DNA from: Nematostella vectensis
Lineage: Eukaryota > Cnidaria > Anthozoa > Actiniaria > Edwardsiidae
Direction: 5' to 3'
Assembly: GCF_932526225.1 (NCBI RefSeq)
Contig: NC_064038.1
Coordinates: 18,711,075 to 18,775,074, forward strand
DNA: 64,000 nt
Positions 1 through 11,808 of the stretch are shown here, one piece after another. How positions within the stretch are numbered: position 1 is the stretch's first letter; every line of letters starts with the position of its first letter. A model generated the notes under the pieces. It made no database searches, was not told the DNA's origin, and saw only the letters and a list, made by a program, of their open reading frames with translations. The position numbers were made by a program, and so were the translations under genes.

Positions 1-13
1 ACTTAGAAAGCAC

Positions 14-44
<31 letters not shown>

Positions 45-103
45 AGTAGGGCGCGGTAAGTACTTGGATGGGTGACTGCTTCGGAATACCGTGTGCTGTA
101 GGC
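1..103 (+). rRNA. 5S rRNA, partial at window start
   Basis: The window opens at 5S nucleotide 16 (A of CCACTTAG), so the first 15 nt lie outside. The gene is class B-like, with CTTAG, GGTAAG and GCTTCGG. It carries a C to T change in box C (GGGTGACTGC), a change also seen in genes near 8995 and 10015. Helix I closes with GCTGTAGGC at 95-103, and a T5 terminator follows. Confidence 0.95.
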
Positions 104-381
104 ATTTCCTTTTTGTTACCAAAGTACTCACTGGACTGTTATATAAAATCTATTTCTTACACAGTTCTGTCGTCTACGGCCATACCACTGAGAAAGCACC
201 GGTTCTCGTCCAATCACCGTAGTTAAGCTCAGTAGGGCACGGTTAGTACTTGGATGGGTGACCGCCTGGGAATACCGTGTGCTGTAGGCATTTCCTTTTT
301 GTTATCGAGGTACTCACAGGATTGTTATATAATAGATCTTAAACAGTTCTGTCGTCTACGACCATACCACTGAGAAAGCAC

Positions 382-412
<31 letters not shown>

Positions 413-1310
413 AGTAGGGCGTGGTTAGTACTTGGATGGGTGACCGCCTGGGAATACCGTGTGCTGTAGGCATTTCTTTTTGTCATCGAAGTACTCACAG
501 GACTGTTATATAATAGATAGATCTTACACAGTTCTATCGTCTACGGCCATACCACTTAGAAAGCACCGGTTCTCGTCCGATTACCGAAGTTAAGCTCAGT
601 AGATCGCGGTAAGTACTTGGATGGGTGACCGCTTCGGAATACCGTGTGCTGTAGGCATTTCCTTTTTGTTATCGAGGTACTGACAGGACTGTTATATAAT
701 AGATAGATGTTACACAGTTCTATCGTTTACGGCCATACCACTGAGAAAGCACCAGTTCTCGTCCGATCACAGAACTTAAAGTCAGTAGGGCACGGTTAGT
801 ACTTGGACGGGTGACCGCCTGGGAATACCGTGTGCTGTAGGCATTTCCTTTTTGTTATCGAGGTACTCACAGGACTGTTATATAATAGATAGATCTTAAA
901 CAGTTCTATCGTCTACGGCCATACCACTGAGAAAGCACCGGTTCTCGTCCGATCACTGAAGTTAAGCTCAGTAGGGCGCGGTTAGTACTTGGATGGGTGA
1001 CCGCCTGGGAATACCGTGTGCTGTAGGCATTTCCTTTTTGTTTTCGAAGTACTAACAGGACTGTTATAAAATAGATAGATCTTACACAGTTCTATCGTCT
1101 ACGGCCATACCACTGAGAAAGCACCGGTTCTCGTCCTATCACCGAAGTTAAGCTCAGTAGGGCGCGGTTAGTACTTGGATGGGTGACCGCCTGGGAATAC
1201 CGTGTGCTGTAGGCATTTCCTTTTTGTCATCGAAGTACTCACAGGACTGTCATATAATAGATAGATCTTACACAGTTCTATCGTCTACGGCCATACCACT
1301 TAGAAAGCAC
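1..1310 (+). repeat. 27-unit-spaced duplicated segment, copy 1
   Basis: This segment matches approximately 5017-6327. Shared rare marks are ACTCACTGGACTG near 126, a 4-bp-shorter spacer (AATAGATCTTAAA) near 330, and TCCTATCACC near 1135. The offset is 5016-5017 bp, which is 27 units after allowing for small indels. Similarity to that partner ends where the gene at 6300 switches to class C. Confidence 0.75.
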
Positions 1311-1341
<31 letters not shown>

Positions 1342-1496
1342 AGTAGGGCGCGGTAAGTACTTGGATGGGTGACCGCTTCAGAATACCGTGTGCTGTAGGC
1401 ATTTCCTTTTTGTTACCAAAGTACTCACAGGACTGTTATATAATATATAATTCTTACACAGTTCTGTCGACTACGGCAATACCACTGAGAAAGCAC

Positions 1497-1527
<31 letters not shown>

Positions 1528-1868
1528 AGTAGGGCGCGGTTAGTACTTGGATGGGTGACCGCCTGAGAATACCGTTCGCGGTAGGCATTTCCTTTTTGTC
1601 ATCGAAGTACTCACAGGACTGTTATATAATAGATAGATCGCACACAGTTCTATCGTCTACGGCCATACCACTTAGAAAGCACCGGTTCTCGTCCGATTAC
1701 CGAAGTTAAGCTCAGTAGGGCGCGGTAAGTACTTGGATGGGTGACCGCTTCGGAATACCGTGTGCTGTAGACTTTTCCTTTTTGTTACCAAAGTACTCAC
1801 AGGACTGTTATATAAAATCTATTTCTTACACAGTTCTGTCGTCTACGGCCATACCACTGAGAAAGCAC

Positions 1869-1899
<31 letters not shown>

Positions 1900-2054
1900 A
1901 GTAGGGCGCGGTTAGTACTTGGATGGGTGACCGCCTGGGAATACCGCGTGCTGTAGGCATTTCCTTTTTGTCATCGAAGTACTCACAGGACTGTTATATA
2001 ATATATATTTCTTACACAGTTCTTTCGTCTACGGCCATACCACTGAGAAAGCAC

Positions 2055-2085
<31 letters not shown>

Positions 2086-2212
2086 AGTAGGGCGCGGTAA
2101 GTACTTGGATGGGTGACCGCTTCGGAATACCGTGTGCTGTAGGCATTTCCTTTTTGTTACCAAAGTTCTCACAGGACTGTTATATAAAATCTATTTCTTA
2201 CACAGTTCTGTC

Positions 2213-2330
2213 GTCTACGGCCATACCACTGAGAAAGCACCGGTTCTCGTCCGATCACCGTAGTTAAGCTCAGTAGGGCACGGTTAGTACTTGGATGGGT
2301 GACCGCCTGGGAATACCGTGTGCTGTAGGC
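2213..2330 (+). rRNA. 5S rRNA, class D example
   Basis: Class D equals class A except A49T (CCGTAGTT) and G68A (GCACGG). A49 is one of the two unpaired bulge bases of helix III, and G68A converts the 68-107 wobble into a Watson-Crick pair. The RNA should therefore fold at least as well as class A. It is common at 0-9.7 kb and 47-58 kb, and rare in the middle of the array. It is often preceded by the AAATCTATTTCTTACACAG spacer. Confidence 0.85.
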
Positions 2331-2519
2331 ATTTCCTTTTTGTTATCGAGGTACTCACAGGACTGTTATATAATAGATAGATCTTAAACAGTTCTGTCGT
2401 CTACGACCATACCACTGAGAAAGCACCGGTTCTCGTCCGATCACCGTAGTTAAGCTCAGTAGGGCGCGGTTAGTACTTGGATGGGTGACCGCCTGGGAAT
2501 ACCGTGTGCTGTAGGCATT

Positions 2520-2611
2520 TCCTTTTTGTCATCGAAGTACTAACAGGACTGTTATATAATATATATTTCTTACACAGTTCTGTCGTCTACGGCCATACCA
2601 CTGAGAAACAC

Positions 2612-2642
<31 letters not shown>

Positions 2643-2983
2643 AGTAGGGCGCGGTAAGTACTTGGATGGGTGACCGCTTCGGAATACCGTGTGCTGTAGG
2701 CATTTCCTTTTTGTTACCAAAGTACTCACAGGACTGTTATATAAAATCTATTTCTTACACAGTTCTGTCGTCTACGGCCATACCACTGAGAAAGCACCGG
2801 TTCTCGTCCGATCACCGTAGTTAAGCTCAGTAGGGCACGGTTAGTACTTGGATGGGTGACCGCCTGGGAATACCGTGTGCTGTAGGCATTTCCTTTTTGT
2901 TATCGAGGTACTCACAGGACTGTTATATAATAGATAGATCTTAAACAGTTCTGTCGTCTACGACCATACCACTGAGAAAGCAC

Positions 2984-3014
<31 letters not shown>

Positions 3015-3541
3015 AGTAGGGCGCGGTTAGTACTTGGATGGGTGACCGCCTGGGAATACCGTGTGCTGTAGGCATTTCCTTTTTGTCATCGAAGTACTCA
3101 CAGGACTGTTAGATAATAGATAGATCTTACACAGTTCTATCGTCTACGGCCATACCACTTAGAAAGCACCGGTTCTCGTCCGATCACCGAAGTTAAGTTC
3201 ATTAGGGCGCGGTAAGTACTTGGATGGGTGACCGCTTCGGAATACCGTGTGCTGTAGGCATTTCCTTTTTGTTATCGAGGTACTGACAGGACTGTTATAT
3301 AATAGATAGAAGTTACACAGTTCTATCGTTTACGGCCATACCACTGAGAAAGCACCAGTTCTTGTCCGATCACAGAACTTAAAGTCAGTAGGGCACGGTT
3401 AGTACTTGGACGGGCGACCGCCTGGGAATACCGTGTGCTGTAGGCATTTCCTTTTTGTTATCGTGGTACTCACAGGACTGTTATATAATAGATAGATCTT
3501 AAACAGTTCTATCGTCTACGGCCATACCACTGAGAAAGCAC

Positions 3542-3572
<31 letters not shown>

Positions 3573-3690
3573 AGTAGGGCGCGGTTAGTACTTGGATGGG
3601 TGACCGCCTGGGAATACCGTGTGCTGTAGGCATTTCCTTTTTGTCATCGAAGTACTCACAGGACTGTTATATAATAGAAAGATCTTACAC
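2520..3690 (+). repeat. 25-unit-spaced duplicated segment, copy 1
   Basis: Matches about 7165-8336 at an offset of 4645-4646 bp (25 units less small indels). Rare marks shared by both are AAGTTCATTAGGGCG, GTTAGATAATAG and AGATAGAAGTTACAC. Confidence 0.72.
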
Positions 3691-3727
3691 AGTTCTATCG
3701 TCTACGGCCATACCACTTAGAAAGCAC

Positions 3728-3758
<31 letters not shown>

Positions 3759-4657
3759 AGTAGGGCGCGGTAAGTACTTGGATGGGTGACCGCCTGGGAA
3801 TACCGTGTGCTGTAGGCATTTCCTTTTTGTTACCAAAGTACTCACAGGACTGTTATATAAAATCTATTTCTTACACAGTTCTGTCGTCTACGGCCATACC
3901 ACTGAGAAAGCACCGGTTCTCGTCCGATCACCGTAGTTAAGCTCAGTAGGGCACGGTTAGTACTTGGATGGGTGACCGCCTGGGAATACCGTGTGCTGTA
4001 GGCATTTCCTTTTTGTTATCGAGGCACTCACAGGACTGTTATATAATAGATAGATCTTAAAGAGTTCTGTCGTCTACGACCATACCACTGAGAAAGCACC
4101 GGTTCTCGTCCGATCACAGAAGTTAAGCTCAGTAGGGCGCGGTTAGTACTTGGATGGGTGACCGCCTGTGAATACCGTGTGCTGTAGGCATTTCCTTTTT
4201 GTCATCGAAGTACTCACAGGACTGTTATATAATAGATAGATCTTACACAGTTCTATCGTCTACGGCCATACCACTTAGAAAGCACCGGTTCTCGTCCGAT
4301 CACCGAAATTAAGCTCAGTAGGGCGCGGTAAGTACTTGGATGGGTGACCGCTTCGGAATACCGTGTGCTGTAGGCATTTCCTTTTTGTTATCGAGGTACT
4401 GACAGGACTGTTATATAATAGATAGATGTTACACAGTTCTATCGTTTACGGCCATACCACTGAGAAAGCACCAGTTCTCGTCCGATCACAGAACTTAAAG
4501 TCAGTATGGCACGGTTAGTACTTGGACGGGTGACCGGCTGGGAATACCGTGTGCTGTAGGCATTTCCTTTTTGTTATCGAGGTACTCACAGGACTGTTAT
4601 ATAATAGATAGATCTTAAACAGTTCTATCGTCTACGGCCATACCACTGAGAAAGCAC

Positions 4658-4688
<31 letters not shown>

Positions 4689-5016
4689 AGTAGGGCGCGG
4701 TTAGTACTTGGATGGGTGACCGCCTGGGAATACCGTGTGCTGTAGGCATTTCCTTTTTGTCATCGATGTACTCACAGGACTGTTATATAATATATATTTC
4801 TTACACTGTTCTGTCGTCTACGGCCATACCACTGAGAAAGCACCGGTTCTCGTCCGATCACCGAAGTTAAGCTAAGTAGGGCGCGGTTAGTACTTGGATG
4901 GGTGACCGCCTGGGAATACCGTGTGCTGTAGGCATTTCCTTTTTGTCATCGAAGTACTCACAGGACTGTTATATAATAGATAGATCTTACACAGTTCTAT
5001 CGTCTACGGCCATACC

Positions 5017-5029
5017 ACTTAGAAAGCAC

Positions 5030-5060
<31 letters not shown>

Positions 5061-5397
5061 AGTAGGGCGCGGTAAGTACTTGGATGGGTGACCGCTTCGG
5101 AATACCGTGTGCTGTAGGCATTTCCTTTTTGTTACCAAAGTACTCACTGGACTGTTATATAAAATCTATTTCTTACACAGTTCTGTCGTCTACGGCCATA
5201 CCACTGAGAAAGCACCGGTTCTCGTCCGATCACCGTAGTTAAGCTCAGTAGGGCACGGTTAGTACTTGGATGGGTGACCGCCTGGGAATACCGTGTGCTG
5301 TAGGCATTTCCTTTTTGTTATCGAGGTACTCACAGGACTGTTATATAATAGATCTTAAAGAGTTCTGTCGTCTACGACCATACCACTGAGAAAGCAC

Positions 5398-5428
<31 letters not shown>

Positions 5429-5583
5429 AGTAGGGCGTGGTTAGTACTTGGATGGGTTACCGCCTGGGAATACCGTGTGCTGTAGGCATTTCCTTTTTGT
5501 CATCGAAGTACTCACAGGACTGTTATATAATAGATAGATCTTACACAGTTCTATCGTCTACGGCCATACCACTTAGAAAGCAC

Positions 5584-5614
<31 letters not shown>

Positions 5615-6327
5615 AGTAGGGCTCCGTAAGTACTTGGATGGGTGACCGCTTCGGAATACCGTGTGCTGTAGGCATTTCCTTTTTGTTATCGAGGTACTGA
5701 CAGGACTGTTATATAATAGATAGATGTTACACAGTTCTATCGTTTACGGCCATACCACTGAGAAAGCACCAGTTCTCGTCCGATCACAGAACTTAAAGTC
5801 AGTAGGGCACGGTTAGCACTTGGACGGGTGACCGCCTGGGAATACCGTGTGCTGTAGGCATTTCCTTTTTGTTATCGAGGTACTCACAGGACTGTTATAT
5901 AATAGATAGATCTTAAACAGTTCTATCGTCTACGGCCATACCACTGAGAAAGCACCGGTTCTCGTCCGATCACTGAAGTTAAGCTCAGTAGGGCGCGGTT
6001 AGTACTTGGATGGGTGACCGCCTGGGAATACCGTGTGCTGTAGGCATTTCCTTTTTGTTTTCGAAGTACTAACAGGACTGTTATATAATAGATAGATCTT
6101 ACACAGTTCTATCGTCTACGGCCATACCACTGAGAAAGCACCGGTTCTCGTCCTATCACCGAAGTTAAGCTCAGTAGGGCGCGGTTAGTACTTGGATGGG
6201 TGACCGCCTGGGAATACCGTGTGCTGTAGGCATTTCCTTTTTGTCATCGAAGTACTCACAGGACTGTTATATAATAGATAGATCTTACACAGTTCTATCG
6301 TCTTCGGCCATACCACTTAGAAAGCAC
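5017..6327 (+). repeat. 27-unit-spaced duplicated segment, copy 2
   Basis: Partner of 1-1310, with ACTCACTGG near 5142, the short spacer near 5348 and TCCTATCACC near 6151. The boundary to the next block is a switch of gene class inside the gene at 6300, as expected for an in-register exchange. Confidence 0.75.
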
Positions 6328-6513
6328 CAGTTCTTGTCCGATCACAGAACTTAAAGTCAGTAGGGCACGGTTAGTACTTGGACGGGCGACCGCCTGGGAA
6401 TACCGTGTGCTGTAGGCATTTCCTTTTTGTTATCGAGGTACTCACAGGACTGTTATATAATAGATAGATCTTAAACAGTTCTATCGTCTACGGCCATACC
6501 ACTGAAAAAGCAC

Positions 6514-6544
<31 letters not shown>

Positions 6545-6699
6545 AGTAGGGCGCGGTTAGTACTTGGATGGGTGACCGCCTGAGAATACCGTGTGCGGTA
6601 GGCATTTCCTTTTTGTCATCGAAGTACTCACAGGACTGTTATATAATAGATAGATCTCACACAGTTCTATCGTCTACGGCCATACCACTTAGAAAGCAC

Positions 6700-6730
<31 letters not shown>

Positions 6731-7071
6731 AGTAGGGCGCGGTAAGTACTTGGATGGGTTACCGCTTTGGAATACCGTGTGCTGTAGACTTTTCCTTTTT
6801 GTTACCAAAGTACTCACAGGACTGTTATATAATAGATAGATCTTACACAGTTCTGTCGTCTACGGCCATACCACTGAGAAAGCACAGGTTCTCGTCCGAT
6901 CACCGTAGTTAAGCTTAGTAGGGCACGGTTAGTACTTGGATGGGTGACCGCTTGTTAATACCGTGTGCTGTAGGCATTTCCTTTTTGTTTTCGAAGTACT
7001 AACAGGACTGTTATATAATAGATAGATCTTACACAGTTCTATCGTCTACGGCCATACCACTGAGAAAGCAC

Positions 7072-7102
<31 letters not shown>

Positions 7103-7164
7103 AGTAGGGCGCTGTTAGTACTTGGATGGGTGACCGCCTGGGAATACCGTGTGCTGTAGGCATT

Positions 7165-7257
7165 TCCTTTTTGTCATCGAAGTACTCACAGGACTGTTAT
7201 ATAATATATATTTCTTACACAGTTCTGTCGTCTACGGCCATACCACTGAGAAAGCAC

Positions 7258-7288
<31 letters not shown>

Positions 7289-7629
7289 AGTAGGGCGCGG
7301 TAAGTACTTGGATGGGTGACCGCTTCGGAATACCGTGTGCTGTGAGCATTTCCTTTTTGTTACCAAAGTACTCACAGGACTGTTATATAAAATCTATTTC
7401 TTACACAGTTCTGTCGTCTACGGCCATACCACTGAGAAAGCACCGGTTCTCGTCCGATCACCGTAGTTAAGCTCAGTAGGGCACGGTTAGTACTTGGATG
7501 GGTGACCGCCTGGGAATACCGTGTGCTGTAGGCATTTCCTTTTTGTTATCGAGGTACTCACAGGACTGTTATATAATAGATAGATCTTAAACAGTTCTGT
7601 CGTCTACGACCATACCACTGAGAAAGCAC

Positions 7630-7660
<31 letters not shown>

Positions 7661-8187
7661 AGTAGGGCGCGGTTAGTACTTGGATGGGTGACCGCCTGGG
7701 AATACCGTGTGATGTAGGCATTTCCTTTTTGTCATCGAAGTACTCACAGGACTGTTAGATAATAGATAGATCTTACACAGTTCTATCGTCTACGGCCATA
7801 CCACTTAGAAAGCACCGATTCTCGTCCGATCACCGAAGTTAAGTTCATTAGGGCGCGGTAAGTACTTGGATGGGTGACCGCTTCGGAATACCGTGTGCTG
7901 TAGGCATTTCCTTTTTGTTATCGAGGTACTGACAGGACTGTTATATAATAGATAGAAGTTACACAGTTCTATCGTTTACGGCCATACCACTGAGAAAGCA
8001 CCAGTTCTTGTCCGATCACAGAACTTAAAGTCAGTAGGGCACGGTTAGTACTTGGACGGGTGACCGCCTGGGAATACCGTGTGCTGTAGGCATTTCCTTT
8101 TTGTTATCGAGGTACTCACAGGACTGTTATATAATAGATAGATTTTAAACAGTTCTATCGTCTACGGCCATACCACTGAGAAAGCAC

Positions 8188-8218
<31 letters not shown>

Positions 8219-8336
8219 AGTAGGGCGCGGTTAGTACTTGGATGGGTGACCGCCTGGGAATACCGTGTGCTGTAGGCATTTCCTTTTTGTCATCGAAGTA
8301 CTCACAGGACTGTTATATAATATATATTTCTTACAC
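7165..8336 (+). repeat. 25-unit-spaced duplicated segment, copy 2
   Basis: Partner of 2520-3690. The same rare marks appear near 7843, 7757 and 7953. Private changes such as CACCGATTCTC near 7815 show divergence after the duplication. Confidence 0.72.
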
Positions 8337-8745
8337 AGTTCTTTCGTCTACGGCCATACCACTGAGAAAGCACCGGTTCTCGTCCGATCACCGAAGTTAA
8401 GTTTAGTAGGGCGCGGTTAGTACTTGGATGGGTGACCGCCTGGGAATACCGTGTGCTGTAGGCATTTCCTTTTTGTCATCGAAGTACTCACAGGACTGTT
8501 ATATAAAATCTATTTCTTACACAGTTTTGTCGTCTACGGCCATACCACTGAGAAAGCACCGGTTCTCGTCCGATCACCGTAGTTATGCTCAGTAGGGCAC
8601 GGTTAGTACTTGGATGGGTGACCGCCTGGGAATACCGTGTGCTGTAGGCATTTCCTTTTTGTTTTCGAAGTACTAACAGGACTGTTATATAATAGATAGA
8701 TCTTACACAGTTCTATCGTCTACGGCCATACCACTGAGAAAGCAC

Positions 8746-8776
<31 letters not shown>

Positions 8777-8931
8777 AGTAGGGCGCGGTTAGTACTTGGA
8801 TGGGTGACCGCCTGGGAATACCGTGTGCTGTAGGCATTTCCTTTTTGTCATCGAAGTACTCACAGGACTGTTATATAATATATATTTCTTACACAGTTCT
8901 GTCGTCTACGGCCATACCACTGAGAAAGCAC

Positions 8932-8962
<31 letters not shown>

Positions 8963-9117
8963 AGTAGGGCGCGGTTAGTACTTGGATGGGTGACTGCCTT
9001 GGAATACCGTGTGCTGTAGGCATTTCCTTTTTGTCATCGAAGTACTCACAGGACTGTTATATAATAGATAGATCTTACACAGTTCTATCGTCTACGGCCA
9101 TACCACTTAGAAAGCAC

Positions 9118-9148
<31 letters not shown>

Positions 9149-9262
9149 AGTAGGGCGCGGTAAGTACTTGGATGGGTGACCGCTTCGGAATACCGTGTGC
9201 TGTAGGCATTTCCTTTTTGTTACCAAAGTACTCACAGGACTGTTATATAAAATCTATTTCTT
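8241..9262 (+). repeat. 1022-bp amplified segment, copy 1
   Basis: The segment starts inside a 5S gene at nt 82 (GATGGG) and ends inside a spacer at TATTTCTT. It spans five full genes plus the 3' part of a sixth (5.5 units). It is followed directly by a second copy. Confidence 0.85.
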
Positions 9263-9299
9263 GATGGGTGACCGCCTGGGAATACCGTGTGCTGTAGGC
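9263..9299 (+). pseudogene. 5S rRNA 3' remnant (nt 82-118)
   Basis: Only the last 37 nt of a 5S gene remain, from GATGGG to GTAGGC. They are joined directly to an upstream spacer that stops at TATTTCTT. The missing 94 bp are the last 13 bp of the spacer and 5S nucleotides 1-81, so box A, the intermediate element and the start of box C are gone. No Pol III promoter remains. The same junction recurs at 10284/10285. Confidence 0.93.
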
Positions 9300-9367
9300 A
9301 TTTCCTTTTTGTCATCGAAGTACTCACAGGACTGTTATATAATATATATTTCTTACACAGTTCTTTC

Positions 9368-9395
9368 GTCTACGGCCATACCACTGAGAAAGCAC

Positions 9396-9426
<31 letters not shown>

Positions 9427-9767
9427 AGTAGGGCGCGGTTAGTACTTGGATGGGTGACCGCCTGGAAATACCGTGTGCTGTAGGCATTTCCTTTTTGTCA
9501 TCGAAGTACTCACAGGACTGTTATATAAAATCTATTTCTTACACAGTTCTGTCGTCTACGGCCATACCACTGAGAAAGCACCGGTTCTCGTCCGATCACC
9601 GTAGTTAAGCTCAGTAGGGCACGGTTAGTACTTGGATGGGTGACCGCCTGGGAATACCGTGTGCTGTAGGCATTTCCTTTTTGTTTTCGAAGTACTAACA
9701 GGACTGTTATATAATAGATAGATCTTACACAGTTCTATCGTCTACGGCCATACCACTGAGAAAGCAC

Positions 9768-9798
<31 letters not shown>

Positions 9799-9953
9799 AG
9801 TAGGGCGCGGTTAGTACTTGGATGGGTGACCGCCTGGGAATACCGTGTGCTGTAGGCATTTCCTTTTTGTCATCGAAGTACTCACAGGTCTGTTATATAA
9901 TATATATTTCTTACACAGTTCTGTCGTCTACGGCCATACCACTGAGAAAGCAC

Positions 9954-9984
<31 letters not shown>

Positions 9985-10229
9985 AGTAGGGCGCGGTTAG
10001 TACTTGGATGGGTGACTGCCTGGGAATACCGTGTGCTGTAGGCATTTCCTTTTTGTCATCGAAGTACTCACAGGACTGTTATATAATAGATAGATCTTAC
10101 ACAGTTCTATCGTCTACGGCCATACCACTTAGAAAGCACCGGTTCTCGTCCGATCACCGAAGTTAAGCTAAGTAGGGCGCGGTAAGTACTTGGATGGGTG
10201 ACCGCTTCGGAATACCGTGTGCTGTAGGC
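9368..10229 (+). rRNA. 5S rRNA genes, run 2 (5 full copies)
   Basis: Five full-length genes start at 9368, 9554, 9740, 9926 and 10112, lying between the two truncated remnants. They correspond one to one with the five genes 1022 bp upstream (8346, 8532, 8718, 8904 and 9090). Shared private marks include the TTCTTTCG spacer before the first gene and the GTTTTCGAAGTACTAACAGG spacer. A few single-base differences show that the duplication is recent but not brand new. Confidence 0.96.
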
Positions 10230-10284
10230 ATTTCCTTTTTGTTACCAAAGTACTCACAGGACTGTTATATAAAATCTATTTCTT

Positions 10285-10321
10285 GATGGGTGACCGCCTG
10301 GGAATACCGTGTGCTGTAGGC
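10285..10321 (+). pseudogene. 5S rRNA 3' remnant (nt 82-118), second copy
   Basis: This is a 37-nt 3' piece of 5S with exactly the same upstream junction (TTTCTT joined to GATGGG) as the remnant at 9263. The spacer after it diverges from the 9263 copy beyond GACTGTTA: it has GATAATAGATAG where the first copy has TATAATATATAT. The amplified segment therefore ends just downstream. Confidence 0.93.
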
Positions 10322-10389
10322 ATTTCTTTTTTGTCATCGAAGTACTCACAGGACTGTTAGATAATAGATAGATCTTACACACTTCTATC

Positions 10390-10417
10390 GTCTACGGCCA
10401 TACCACTTAGAAAGCAC

Positions 10418-10448
<31 letters not shown>

Positions 10449-10789
10449 ATTAGGGCGCGGTAAGTACTTGGATGGGTGACCGCTTCGGAATACCGTGTGC
10501 TGTAGGCATTTCCTTTTTGTTATCGAGGTACTGACAGGACTGTTATATAATAGATAGATGTTACACAGTTCTATCGTTTACGGCCATACCACTGAGAAAG
10601 CACCAGTTCTCGTCCGATCACAGAACTTAAAGTCAGTAGGGCACGGTTAGTACTTGGACGGGTGACCGCCTGGGAATAGCGTGTGCTGTAGGCATTTCCT
10701 TTTTGTTATCGAGGTACTCACAGGACTGTTATATAATAGATAGATCTTAAACAGTTCTATCGTCTACGGCCATACCACTGAGAAAGCAC

Positions 10790-10820
<31 letters not shown>

Positions 10821-10975
10821 AGTAGGGCGCGGTTAGTACTTGGATGGGTGACCGCCTGGGAATACCGTGTGCTGTAGGCATTTCCTTTTTGTCATCGAAG
10901 TACTCACTGGACTGTTATATAATATATATTTCTTACACAGTTCTGTCGTCTACGGCCATACCACTTAGAAAGCAC

Positions 10976-11006
<31 letters not shown>

Positions 11007-11347
11007 AGTAGGGCGCGGTAAGTACTTGGATGGGTGACCGCTTCGGAATACCGTGTGCTGTAGGCATTTCCTTTTTGTTATCGAGGTACTCACAGGACTG
11101 TTATATAATAGATAGATCTTAAACAGTTCTGTCGTCTACGACCATACCACTGAGAAAGCACCGGTTCTAGTCCGATCACCGAAGTTAAGCTCAGTAGGGC
11201 GCGGTTAGTACTTGGATGGGTGACCGCCTGGGAATACCGTGTGCTGTAGGCATTTCCTTTTTGTCATCGAAGTACTCACAGGACTGTTAGATAATAGATA
11301 GATCTTACACACTTCTATCGTCTACGGCCATACCACTTAGAAAGCAC

Positions 11348-11378
<31 letters not shown>

Positions 11379-11718
11379 AGTAGGGCGCGGTAAGTACTTG
11401 GATGGGTGACCGCTTCGGAATACCGTGTGCTGTAGGCATTTCCTTTTTGTTATCGAGGTACTGACAGGACTGTTATATAATAGATAGATGTTACACAGTT
11501 CTATCGTTTACGGCCATACCACTGAGAAAGCACGAGTTCTCGTCCGATCACAGAACTTAAAGTCAGTAGGGCACGGTTAGTACTTGGACGGGTGACCGCC
11601 TGGGAATACCGTGTGCTGTAGGCATTTCCTTTTTGTTATCGAGGTACTCACAGGACTGTTATATAATAGATAGATCTTAAACAGTTCTATCGTCTACGGC
11701 ATACCACTGAGAAAGCAC

Positions 11719-11749
<31 letters not shown>

Positions 11750-11808
11750 AGTAGGGCGCGGTTAGTACTTGGATGGGTGACCGCTTCGGAATACCGTGTG
11801 CTGTAGGC
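10390..11808 (+). rRNA. 5S rRNA genes, run 3 (8 full copies)
   Basis: Eight genes start at 10390+186k (k=0-7). The last, at 11692, lacks one C in helix I (GTCTACGGCATACC) and is 117 nt. It combines class A GGTTAG with the class B GCTTCGG tail. Classes A, B and C are all represented. The gene at 10576 is class C (GTTTAC, CACCAGTT, CACAGAACTT) and also carries GAATAGCG for GAATACCG, which hits helix V. Confidence 0.95.
10948..11065 (+). rRNA. 5S rRNA, class B example
   Basis: Class B differs from class A at G19T (CACTTAG), T73A (GGTAAG), C95T and G97C (GCTTCGG). G19T replaces the G19-C59 pair of helix II with a T-C mismatch. G97C breaks the T79-G97 wobble in helix IV, and C95T leaves a G-T wobble with G81. 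T73A changes the first base of loop E. Boxes A and C are otherwise intact, so transcription is plausible, but the RNA would be less stable than class A. The class usually follows the spacer ending AGATCTTACACAGTTCTATC. Functional status is unknown. Confidence 0.85.

Larger units (their letters stand above)
172..9207 (+). rRNA. 5S rRNA genes, run 1 (49 full copies)
   Basis: This run holds 49 full-length 5S genes of 118 nt, starting at 172, 354, 539+186k (k=0-11), 2770+186k (k=0-13) and 5370+186k (k=0-20). The product is 5S rRNA, made by RNA polymerase III and assembled into the large ribosomal subunit with uL18 and uL5. Helix I (GTCTACGGC with GCTGTAGGC), helix II (CCACTGAG with CTCAGTAGG, bulged A63), helix III, helix IV and helix V can all be drawn. 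All four sequence classes occur here, and this end is the most polymorphic part of the window. Gene 2585 lacks one nucleotide near position 25 (GAGAAACACC). Gene 1469 begins GACTAC and reads GGCAAT. Confidence 0.96.
9263..10284 (+). repeat. 1022-bp amplified segment, copy 2
   Basis: A direct tandem copy of 8241-9262 with only scattered substitutions. It is followed by the start of a third copy, from 10285 to about 10345, after which the sequence switches to another array haplotype. The period is not a multiple of 186, unlike every other duplication in the window. Confidence 0.85.

Noticed and set aside
2529-2729. 66-codon open frame on the minus strand.
   Set aside because: It runs antisense through a 5S gene and two spacers. 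It exists only because a 1-nt deletion in the gene at 2585 shifts the repeat frame. It has no homology cues and no conserved counterpart in other units.
9263-9299. The truncated unit as a simple 94-bp deletion.
   Set aside because: The duplicated segment 8241-9262 begins exactly at the same GATGGG base that follows the junction, so an amplification breakpoint is the simpler reading.
9195-9422. 75-codon open frame on the plus strand.
   Set aside because: It spans the truncated unit at 9263, which changes the frame of the repeat. The translation is 5S and spacer sequence.
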